This document shows, one piece after another, positions 6,692-12,952 of a stretch of 18,025 nt of DNA (positions within the stretch are counted from its first letter, which is position 1; each line of letters begins with the position of its first letter). Under the pieces are notes generated by a model. It made no database searches and was not told the origin of the DNA. It worked only from the letters and a program-made list of their open reading frames with translations. Origin of the DNA: Pseudomonadota bacterium (lineage in GTDB: Bacteria > Pseudomonadota > Gammaproteobacteria > Burkholderiales > Burkholderiaceae); NCBI GenBank assembly GCA_023441105.1, contig JAEZQX010000164.1, positions 1 to 18,025 on the forward strand. Direction: 5' to 3'. Made by a program: the position numbers and the translations under genes.

Positions 6692-7938
6692 CCATGCCGC
6701 TGATGCGCCCCAAGCGCAAGAACCCGATCCTGCGGACCCGGCAGATGAACCTGCCGCCCTGGGCCAGGGGCCGGGTGGCATTGGGACTGACCGCGGCTGC
6801 CGCGGAAGGCCGGTTCGAGCTGCAGACCTGCCGGGACTGCGGCACGGTGCAGTATCCGCCGCGCGATGCCTGCCACAAATGCCTGTCGGTGCGCCTCGCC
6901 TGGCGGGAGCAGACCGGCCACGGGCAGTTGCTCAGCGCCACGGTCCTGCACCACAGCAACGACCTGTTCTTCCGCGAGCGGCTGCCGTGGCGGTTGGGAT
7001 TCGTGCATCTCGACAGCGGCCCGACGCTGATGGTGCACCTGCACGGCGAGGTCGGCGAGGCGCCGACCCGGGTTCGAGTGGGCGCGCGGCTCGATCGGGC
7101 CGGCCGCGCGGTGCTGATCGGAATGCCGGAGGAAGGAAGCGCGCACATGGCCGACGACAGGATGCTGAGAGAAATGACGAGCGATCCGAAATTCCGCAAG
7201 GTGCTGGTCACCGACGGCAAGACGCCGGTCGGCCAGGAGCTGGTGCGCGCGATGGTGAAGGCCGGCGCGGACATCGTCTGGGTCGGCCATGCCGAGCCCT
7301 GGAAGAACTACGGCGGGCTGGAGGACATCACGGCGCTGCCGCAGGTGACGCTGGTGCCGCTCGACCTCACCAACGGCCGCTCGGTCACGGAGCTCGCCGG
7401 CGAGATCGGCGGCAAGGTCGACATCGTGGTCAACAATGCCGAGGTCCATCGCACCTTCGGCATCGCCGGCCGCCGCGGCACCGACGTCGCCAAGCTCGAG
7501 ATGGACATCAACTACTTCGGGCTGCTGCGGCTGGCGCAGGAGTTCGGCCCGGCGCTGCGCGGCCGGTCGGCCGACGGCGTCACCAGCGCGACCGCCTGGG
7601 TCAACCTGTTGTCGATCTACGCGCTCAGCAACTTTCCGCCCCACGGCACCTTCAGCGCGTCGAAGGCCGCCGCCTATTCGCTGGCGCAATGCCTGCGCGC
7701 CGAGATGCGCCCGGCCGGCATCCGCGTGGTCAACGTGTTTCCCGGCCCGCTCGACGACGAATGGAACCAGCACATGCCGCCGCCGAAGCTCGCGCCGACG
7801 GCGTTGGCCAATGCCATCGTCAAGGCGCTGCGCGAAGGCGTGGAGGATGTCTATCCCGGCGATGTCGCCCAGGAATGGCTCGAGCGCTGGCGCGACAACC
7901 CGCAGGTGCTGGAGCGCGAAATAGGTTCTGGAAGCTGA
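6688..7938 (+). CDS. Fusion of DUF35 zinc-ribbon/OB-fold domain with a degenerate short-chain dehydrogenase
   Basis: This 416-residue protein has two parts. Residues ~1-150 form a DUF35-type acyl-CoA-associated protein: a helical lead-in, a zinc ribbon with Cys48-x2-Cys51 and Cys62-x2-Cys65, then a beta-rich OB-like part. Residues ~154-416 are SDR-like, but the nucleotide loop reads TDGKTPVGQ (175-183) instead of TGxxxGxG, NNAG has become NNAE (249-252), and the YxxxK tyrosine is Phe322 (FSASK, with Ser309 and Lys326 kept). The SDR half may bind a ligand without normal oxidoreductase chemistry. The DUF35 part probably partners the thiolase-fold protein just upstream. A good internal ribosome-binding site and ATG at 7147 could also give the SDR half alone. 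The start ATG at 6688 is weakly supported by its own binding site; ATG 6694 is an alternative. Confidence 0.88.
   Translation: MTMPLMRPKRKNPILRTRQMNLPPWARGRVALGLTAAAAEGRFELQTCRDCGTVQYPPRDACHKCLSVRLAWREQTGHGQLLSATVLHHSNDLFFRERLPWRLGFVHLDSGPTLMVHLHGEVGEAPTRVRVGARLDRAGRAVLIGMPEEGSAHMADDRMLREMTSDPKFRKVLVTDGKTPVGQELVRAMVKAGADIVWVGHAEPWKNYGGLEDITALPQVTLVPLDLTNGRSVTELAGEIGGKVDIVVNNAEVHRTFGIAGRRGTDVAKLEMDINYFGLLRLAQEFGPALRGRSADGVTSATAWVNLLSIYALSNFPPHGTFSASKAAAYSLAQCLRAEMRPAGIRVVNVFPGPLDDEWNQHMPPPKLAPTALANAIVKALREGVEDVYPGDVAQEWLERWRDNPQVLEREIGSGS
7133..7149 (+). promoter_or_regulatory. Embedded ribosome-binding site and alternative start for the SDR half
   Basis: AAGGA at 7133-7137, within a longer purine run GGAGGAAGGA from 7128, lies 9 bases before ATG 7147. 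The ATG is in frame with the fusion and falls exactly at the domain border, right where a stand-alone SDR (M-A-D-D-R) would begin. This may be the leftover start of a once separate gene or a live internal start producing both full-length and SDR-only products. Confidence 0.5.
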
Positions 7939-7959
7939 GGTATTTCGAAGGAACGAGAG

Positions 7960-8820
7960 ATGACGACAACGACGACATCAGCGACAGTGGCGCGGACGGG
8001 TACTGCCGGTGCGGCAGCGGCGCCGGCGAGCGGGGGCGCGCCGATCCTGGGGGCGCTGGTCGGCGCCCTGCTGAGCGGGCGGATCCGGGTGGTGGACCTG
8101 ACGCAGACGCTCACGCCCGAGTTCCCGCAGATCGCCCTGCCGCCGGAGATGGGCCAGTGCTGGCCGTTCCGGATCGAGGAGGTGTCGCACTACGACGAGC
8201 GCGGCCCGGGCTGGTACTGGAACAACTTCTCCTGCGGCGAGCACACCGGCACGCACTTCGACGCGCCGATCCACTGGATCTCCGGCCGTGACCTGCCCGA
8301 CAATTCGGTCGACACCATTCCGGTAGGGCATTTCGTGGCGCCGGCATGCGTCATCGACTGCTCGGAGCAGGCCAGCCAGGATCCCGACTACCTTCTGACG
8401 GTGGCCGATATCGAACGCTTCGAAGCCGAGCATGGCCGCATTCCTGCCGGCGCCTGGTTGCTGATGCGCACCGACTGGTCCAAGCGCCAGGACCCGGAGG
8501 CCTACCAGAACTTCGACGAGACCGGCCAGCACACGCCCGGCCCGAGCACGGAGGCGGTGCAGTTCCTGATCGAGCAGCGCGACGTGCTCGGCTTCGGCTC
8601 GGAAGCCATCGGCACCGACGCCGGGCAGGGCTACCACCTGCGACCGCCTTATCCCTGCCACTACTTCATGCACGGTGCCGGCCGCTACGGCCTGCAATGC
8701 CTCAGCAACCTCGACCTCCTGCCGCCGACCGGCGCGGTGCTGATCTGCCCGCCGCTCAAGATCGAGAAGGGCAGCGGCAGCCCGCTGCGCGTCCTGGCGC
8801 TGGTGGAGAGCGGGTCGTGA
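7960..8820 (+). CDS. Cyclase-family metal-dependent hydrolase (kynurenine formamidase / isatin hydrolase fold)
   Basis: This 286-residue protein carries the family signature at residues 95-105, HTGTHFDAPIH, whose His95, His99, Asp101 and His105 are the expected metal ligands and catalytic base. VVDLTQTLTPEFP just upstream is the usual opening beta-strand of the fold. Family knowledge: PF04199 members open amide, lactam or formamide bonds, including arylformamidase and the Mn-dependent isatin hydrolase. Here lactam-ring opening of an oxygenated indole is an attractive but unproven role. The first ~29 residues are Thr-, Ala- and Gly-rich and look disordered; they lack a convincing signal peptide, so a cytoplasmic location is likely. 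ATG 7960 has AAGGA at 7948-7952, 7 bases away. The stop overlaps the next gene's GTG (GTGA). Confidence 0.92.
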   Translation: MTTTTTSATVARTGTAGAAAAPASGGAPILGALVGALLSGRIRVVDLTQTLTPEFPQIALPPEMGQCWPFRIEEVSHYDERGPGWYWNNFSCGEHTGTHFDAPIHWISGRDLPDNSVDTIPVGHFVAPACVIDCSEQASQDPDYLLTVADIERFEAEHGRIPAGAWLLMRTDWSKRQDPEAYQNFDETGQHTPGPSTEAVQFLIEQRDVLGFGSEAIGTDAGQGYHLRPPYPCHYFMHGAGRYGLQCLSNLDLLPPTGAVLICPPLKIEKGSGSPLRVLALVESGS

Positions 8821-9542
8821 CGGCGCGGGTAGCGGTCGTCACCGGCGGCAGTGCCGGCATCGGCAAGGCGATCTGCCGCGACCTGCTGGAGCAGGGATGC
8901 GAGGTCGTGTCGCTGGCCCGCCGCCGCTGCGACCTCGACCACCCGCGCCTGCACAGCATCGAGGTCGACCTGACCGATCGCGTTGCCACCGGGCAGGCGG
9001 CGGCCGAGTTGATGCAGCGCTTCGCCGTCAATACCGTGGTGCACAACGCCGGCGTGATCCGCGCCGCGCTGCTCGACGACGTCGAGCTGTCGGATCTCGA
9101 CGCGCTGGTCGACCTGCACCTCGGTTGCGCGGTGCAACTGGTCAAGGCGGCGCTGCCGGTGATGCGGGCGCAGCGGTTCGGCCGGGTGGTGCTGTTGTCG
9201 TCGCGGGCCGCACTCGGGCTGGCGACCCGCACCAGCTATTCGGCGACCAAGGCGGGCATGCTGGGGATGGCCCGGACCTGGGCGCTGGAGCTGGCGCCGG
9301 CCGGGATCACGGTCAACGTCGTCGCACCCGGTCCGATCCGCACCGACATGTTCCACGACGTGATCGCCGCCGGCAGCGACAAGGAGCGCGCGCTCGCGGC
9401 GTCGATGCCGGTGCGGCGTCTCGGCGAAGCCGACGACGTCGCGCGCGCCGTGCGCTTCTTCGCCGACCCGCAGAACGGTTTCGTCACCGGACAGGTGCTC
9501 TATGTCTGCGGCGGCACCAGCGTCGGGAGCCTGGCGCTGTAG
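8817..9542 (+). CDS. Short-chain dehydrogenase/reductase (canonical catalytic residues)
   Basis: This 241-residue NAD(P)-dependent oxidoreductase has an intact TGGSAGIG loop (residues 9-16), a HNAG motif with Asn77, and the triad Ser128, Tyr141, Lys145 (YSATK). The C-terminal NVVAPGPIRTDM and FVTGQVLYVCGGTS segments are typical of classical FabG-like SDRs. The start is GTG at 8817, overlapping the cyclase stop as GTGA, so translation is coupled. In this operon it could oxidise the dihydrodiol or carbinolamine made by the oxygenase, or reduce an acyl-CoA ketone. The sequence does not decide between these. It is the last gene before a 234-bp gap, so the first transcription unit may end here, although no convincing terminator follows. 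Confidence 0.93.
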   Translation: MTARVAVVTGGSAGIGKAICRDLLEQGCEVVSLARRRCDLDHPRLHSIEVDLTDRVATGQAAAELMQRFAVNTVVHNAGVIRAALLDDVELSDLDALVDLHLGCAVQLVKAALPVMRAQRFGRVVLLSSRAALGLATRTSYSATKAGMLGMARTWALELAPAGITVNVVAPGPIRTDMFHDVIAAGSDKERALAASMPVRRLGEADDVARAVRFFADPQNGFVTGQVLYVCGGTSVGSLAL

Positions 9543-9618
9543 CAGTGCACCGGGTGCGCGCGCCGGCGGCACCGCCTTCGGGAGGACGAATTTCTCGCCG
9601 GCCGGCAACGATTTTCGC

Positions 9619-9648
9619 TTGTCATGCAGGGGCCTTGGCCGCTAGCAT
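9619..9648 (+). promoter_or_regulatory. Possible sigma70-type promoter for the transport/second oxygenase segment
   Basis: TTGTCA (9619-9624) and TAGCAT (9643-9648) are separated by 18 bp, 5/6 and 4/6 matches to consensus, in the only AT-richer stretch nearby. TTGACA at 9651-9656 is a perfect -35 hexamer but has no good -10 at 16-18 bp (TCAACT at 9674). Weak motif evidence only. Confidence 0.3.
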
Positions 9649-9679
9649 AGTTGACATCTAAACAATTCAGCGATCAACT
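9649..9679. promoter_or_regulatory. Inverted repeat AGTTGA-N19-TCAACT, possible operator
   Basis: AGTTGA at 9649-9654 is the exact reverse complement of TCAACT at 9674-9679. The repeat begins directly after the proposed -10 hexamer, so a protein bound here would cover the transcription start. No regulator is encoded in the window. Six-bp arms with a wide spacer can occur by chance, so confidence is low. Confidence 0.35.
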
Positions 9680-9776
9680 GCCGGGCGTATGACGGCGGCT
9701 GCCGCAACGGGCGCCGGGGGCAGGGGATCGGGCTTTTGTCCAGAGGCCATCCACAGGACAACCAGGGAGGAATTCC

Positions 9777-10943
9777 ATGAAGCTGCTCACCCGCTTTACC
9801 ACCGCCGCAGGCCTTGCCGTCGCGGCTTGCGCGCTGCCGGCTGCCGGCGCCTTCGCCGCCGACCTGAAGGTCGGCTTCATCACCTCGCTGTCCGGCCCGG
9901 TGTCGTCGCTCGGCATTCCCTACGAGAAGGGCCTGAAGGCGGCAGTCGCGTACCGGTCGGAGGTCGACGGCCGCAAGATCCAGGTGGTCCAGCTCGACGA
10001 TGCGTCCGATCCATCGACCGCCGCGCGCAACGCCCGCAAGATGATCGACGAGGACAAGGTCGACGTGATCATCGGCACCGCCGGCTCGCCGGGTGCGCTT
10101 GCCATTGCAGCGGTGGCGCGCGAGACGAAGACGCCGCTGATCTCGATCGCCAACGCCAACCTGCCGGGCGAGGAAGGCTCCTGGATGGTGACCCTGCCGC
10201 AGCCGGCGCCGCTGATGGTCAGCGCGGTGATCGAGCGCATGAAGAAGTCGGGCGTCAAGACGGTGGGCTATATCGGCTTCTCCGACGCCTGGGGTGACCT
10301 CGTGTACGACGCGCTCAGGAAGAACGCCGAGCCGCAGGGCATCAAGGTCGTATCCAACGAGCGCTACGCCCGCGCCGACTCGTCGGTGACCGGGCAGGTC
10401 CTCAAGATCGTGGCGCTGCGTCCGGATGCGGTGATCACCGGCACCTCCGGCACGCCCGGCGCACTGCCTTACCTGGCACTCGCGGACCGCGGCTACAAGG
10501 GCCAGATCTACGGCATGCATGCCTTGATCAACCCCGACTTCGTGCGCGTCGGCGGCGCCGCGGTGGAGGGCTTGCTGGCGCCGACCGGCCCGGTGGTGGT
10601 GGGCGAGCAGCTGCCGGCGGACAATCCGATGCGCAAGGTCACCATGGACTTCCGCGCGGCCTACGAGAAGGCCAACGGCGCCGCCCCGACCGATGCCTTC
10701 TCCGCCTACACCTTCGACGCCTGGCTGGTGTTCCTCGATGCCGCCAAGCGCGCGATGGCCACCAAGATCGAGCCCGGCACGCCCGAGTTCCGGGTGGCGC
10801 TGCGCGATGCGATCGTCAGCGGCAAGGAGATCGTCGGCACCCACAGCGTCTACAACTTCAAGCCCGATGACCGTTACGGTTCGGACGAGCGTTCGCGGGT
10901 GGTGGTGAAGCTCGAGAAGGGCAAGTGGAAGCTGGTCGACTGA
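9777..10943 (+). CDS. ABC transporter periplasmic substrate-binding protein, LivK-like (copy 1)
   Basis: This 388-residue protein has a Sec signal peptide (MKLLTRF charged start, hydrophobic core, AFA cleavage after Ala27) followed by ADLKVGFITSLSGPVSSLG, the usual opening of type I periplasmic binding proteins (Peripl_BP_6). It should bind the substrate in the periplasm and deliver it to the Liv-type permease encoded downstream. GGAGG at 9766-9770 lies 6 bases before ATG 9777. Liv-family binding proteins next to aromatic catabolic genes often bind aromatic acids rather than branched-chain amino acids, so the operon context outweighs the family name here. It is closely similar throughout to the second binding protein, from the ADLKVG start through the GKWKL ending. 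Confidence 0.93.
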   Translation: MKLLTRFTTAAGLAVAACALPAAGAFAADLKVGFITSLSGPVSSLGIPYEKGLKAAVAYRSEVDGRKIQVVQLDDASDPSTAARNARKMIDEDKVDVIIGTAGSPGALAIAAVARETKTPLISIANANLPGEEGSWMVTLPQPAPLMVSAVIERMKKSGVKTVGYIGFSDAWGDLVYDALRKNAEPQGIKVVSNERYARADSSVTGQVLKIVALRPDAVITGTSGTPGALPYLALADRGYKGQIYGMHALINPDFVRVGGAAVEGLLAPTGPVVVGEQLPADNPMRKVTMDFRAAYEKANGAAPTDAFSAYTFDAWLVFLDAAKRAMATKIEPGTPEFRVALRDAIVSGKEIVGTHSVYNFKPDDRYGSDERSRVVVKLEKGKWKLVD

Positions 10944-10965
10944 CGCCGGTCGGCGGAGCCGTCAG

Positions 10966-12312
10966 GTGAATTCGTACCGCGACCGTGCCGAGGCCATCCG
11001 GTCGCTGGTGCAGCCGGACAAGGTCCATCGCGACCTCTACCTGAGCGAGGAGCTGTTCGCCCTCGAGCAGGAGCGCTTCTTCGCCTGCGCCTGGGTCTAT
11101 GCCGGCCACGCCAGCGAGGTGCCGCAGGCAGGGGACTACCGGACGCTCGAGATCGCCGGGCAGCCGCTGGTGATGGTGCGCCATGCGGATGGCGGGGTTC
11201 GGGTGCTCCACAACCGCTGCGCCCACAAGGGCACGCAGCTGGTGAGCGACGAACGCGGCAACACCGGCAAGTTCTTCCGCTGCCCGTATCACGCCTGGAC
11301 CTACCGCCTCGACGGGGCGCCGCTCGCGGTGCCGCTGCGCCAGGGCTACGAAGGCACGGCGCTGAAGGACTGCGAGGCGGGCCGCGGGATGACGCCGGCG
11401 GGAGCGGTCGCCTGCTACCGGGACTTCGTGTTCGTGCGGCTGTCGCCGTCCGGGCCCGGCTTCGAGGAGTACTTCGGCGATGTGCTGCAGGCGATCGACA
11501 ACATGGTCGACCGCTCGCCGCAGGGCCGCCTGGTGGTCGAAGGCGGGGTGCTGCGCAACATCATCCACTGCAACTGGAAGATGTACCTGGAGAACATCAA
11601 CGACACGGTGCATCCGTTGTCGGCCCACGAGTCGGCCACCCGCGCGGCCGATGCGCTGTGGCAGGGACATGCGCCGGACGAACCCAAGCCGATGGCGATG
11701 GAGCAGATCCTGCCGTTCGGCTCCGGCTACGATTTCTTCGACCGGATGGGCGGGCAGGTGTTTCGCAACGGCCATAGCCTGCTCGGCGTCAACTTCAGCA
11801 TCCACTCCGGCTATGCGCGGCTGCCGGAATACGAGCAGGCGATGATCCAGGCGCACGGTGCCGAGCGGGCCGAGGCGATCCTGCAGCGCTCGCCGCAGAA
11901 TTCGGTGCTCTTCCCGAGCCTGGCGGTCAAGGGCTCGCCGCAGGCGATCCGCGTGATCCGTCCGCTGGCGGTGGACCGCACGCTGATCGAAGCCTGGAGC
12001 TTTCGCGCCGTCGGCGCGCCGGACATCCTGCTCGAGCGCGCCATGAGCTACAACCGCCTGGTGTTTTCGCCGATGTCGATCGTCGCCCACGACGACGTCC
12101 ATCTCTTCGAGAGCATCCAGAAGGGCCTGCGGGCGCGCGGCAACGACTGGATCAGCCTGCATCGCAACTACGATCCGGCCGAGCTCGCGCAGCAGACCAT
12201 CACCACCAACGGCACCAACGAGCTGCTGATGCGCAACCAGTTCCGCGCCTGGCTCGGCTTCATGGCTCCGGACGCGCAGCAAGCGGCGCCGGCCCAGGCG
12301 GCAGCGTCGTAG
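10966..12312 (+). CDS. Rieske ring-hydroxylating oxygenase alpha subunit (copy 2)
   Basis: This 448-residue paralogue of the first alpha subunit keeps every metal ligand at the same residue number: Cys85, His87, Cys106 and His109 for the Rieske cluster, Asp213 as bridge, His216 and His221, and Asp376/377 for the mononuclear iron. Differences are scattered, and a short Ala/Gln-rich tail (APDAQQAAPAQ) is added at the C-terminus. The start is GTG at 10966 with GGAG at 10955-10958. It sits between two binding-protein genes rather than beside the first oxygenase, and no second reductase accompanies it, so it probably draws electrons from the reductase at 939-2000. Full conservation of ligands argues for an active enzyme, perhaps with a related or successive substrate. 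Confidence 0.94.
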   Translation: MNSYRDRAEAIRSLVQPDKVHRDLYLSEELFALEQERFFACAWVYAGHASEVPQAGDYRTLEIAGQPLVMVRHADGGVRVLHNRCAHKGTQLVSDERGNTGKFFRCPYHAWTYRLDGAPLAVPLRQGYEGTALKDCEAGRGMTPAGAVACYRDFVFVRLSPSGPGFEEYFGDVLQAIDNMVDRSPQGRLVVEGGVLRNIIHCNWKMYLENINDTVHPLSAHESATRAADALWQGHAPDEPKPMAMEQILPFGSGYDFFDRMGGQVFRNGHSLLGVNFSIHSGYARLPEYEQAMIQAHGAERAEAILQRSPQNSVLFPSLAVKGSPQAIRVIRPLAVDRTLIEAWSFRAVGAPDILLERAMSYNRLVFSPMSIVAHDDVHLFESIQKGLRARGNDWISLHRNYDPAELAQQTITTNGTNELLMRNQFRAWLGFMAPDAQQAAPAQAAAS

Positions 12313-12872
12313 TGGCGCCGGAGGATTTCATCGTCGCGGAAGCGGCACTGCTCGACGCCGGCCGCCTGGACGAGTGGCTCGCGTTGTTCGAGCCCGACGG
12401 GCGCTACTGGGTACCGCTGCTCGGCGCCCGCCAGGCCGATCCGTTCAGCCACAATTCGCTCGCCTGGGAGGACCGCCTGCTGCTGCAACTGCGGGTCGAC
12501 CGGCTGAAGGATCCACGGGCCCATTCCCAGCATCCGCCCAGCAGCTGCCAGCATGTCCTGCAACGGCCGATGGTGCTCGACGAGGCCGCGCCAGGGCCGC
12601 AGGATGCGGGCAACGGAGCCGACAGCCGGGCCGGCGATGGCGTTGGCAACGCGGGAACCGGCGCTGGCACCGGCGCCCCCGGCGATCCGGCGGTCGTGTG
12701 GTTGCGCACGCCGTTCATCTACGTCGAGGCGCGCGGCGGCGAGCAATTGGTCCTCGCCGGCAGCTTTCGCCACCAGCTCGTGCAGCGCCCGGGTTCCTGG
12801 GGCATCCGGCTCAAGCGGGTCGACCTGCTCGAGCCGACGCGGGCCTTGCCTGCCGTGCAGTTGTTCATCTAG
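12312..12872 (+). CDS. Ring-hydroxylating oxygenase beta subunit (copy 2) with Gly/Ala-rich insertion
   Basis: This 186-residue small subunit is paralogous to the first: EDFIVAEAALLDAGRLDEW, YWVPLLGARQ, WEDRLLLQLRVDRLKDPRAHSQ and the identical terminal LPAVQLFI. Its start is GTG at 12312, sharing a base with the alpha stop (TAGTG), so translation is coupled. About 30 residues at ~93-125 are low-complexity Gly, Ala, Asp and Asn where the first beta subunit has only a short turn (DPAGNRF). The insertion is in frame and likely a surface loop. The first beta subunit has about ten N-terminal residues more. An 80-bp gap follows before the second binding protein. Confidence 0.9.
   Translation: MAPEDFIVAEAALLDAGRLDEWLALFEPDGRYWVPLLGARQADPFSHNSLAWEDRLLLQLRVDRLKDPRAHSQHPPSSCQHVLQRPMVLDEAAPGPQDAGNGADSRAGDGVGNAGTGAGTGAPGDPAVVWLRTPFIYVEARGGEQLVLAGSFRHQLVQRPGSWGIRLKRVDLLEPTRALPAVQLFI
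12588..12687 (+). repeat. Low-complexity GGC/GCA-rich in-frame insertion in beta subunit 2
   Basis: The DNA here is built of degenerate short GGC-N-rich units (for example GGAACCGGC, GCTGGCACCGGC) and encodes alternating Gly-Ala, Gly-Asn and Gly-Thr. It is absent from the paralogous gene at 3325-3855. Slippage-driven expansion is the simplest origin. Confidence 0.6.
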
Positions 12873-12952
12873 ATGCGTCCGCGCGGGCGCAGCTTCATCC
12901 GCATCGTCGTTGCAGCATCGTTGCCTGTCCAACCAAACTGGAGTCGCCAAAC

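Larger units (their letters stand above)
9543..9776. other. 234-bp intergenic region, less GC-rich than its surroundings in the middle
   Basis: This is the longest gene-free gap. It holds a possible sigma70-like promoter, a 6-bp inverted repeat in a locally AT-rich stretch (about 9643-9680), and the ribosome-binding site of the binding-protein gene. GCACC-G-GGTGC at 9547-9557 is a short palindrome right after the SDR stop, but without a U-run it does not look like an intrinsic terminator. Confidence 0.6.

Noticed and set aside
5757..7274. 505-codon open frame on the - strand
   Set aside because: Opposite the thiolase-fold and DUF35-SDR genes; no ribosome-binding site of note and no recognisable motif.
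9543..9576. GC-rich palindromic sequence after the SDR gene as a terminator
   Set aside because: Stems are short (5 bp with a 1-base centre) and no T-run follows, so a rho-independent terminator is not supported.
9651..9679. TTGACA (9651) with TCAACT (9674) as a promoter
   Set aside because: The -35 is perfect and the spacing is 17 bp, but TCAACT matches only 3 of 6 positions of the -10 consensus; the overlapping inverted-repeat reading explains both hexamers at least as well.
12872..12905. GATGCG...CGCATC inverted repeat in the 80-bp gap before the second binding protein
   Set aside because: Six-bp GC-rich arms with a 22-bp spacer are likely by chance in this composition, and no promoter elements accompany them.
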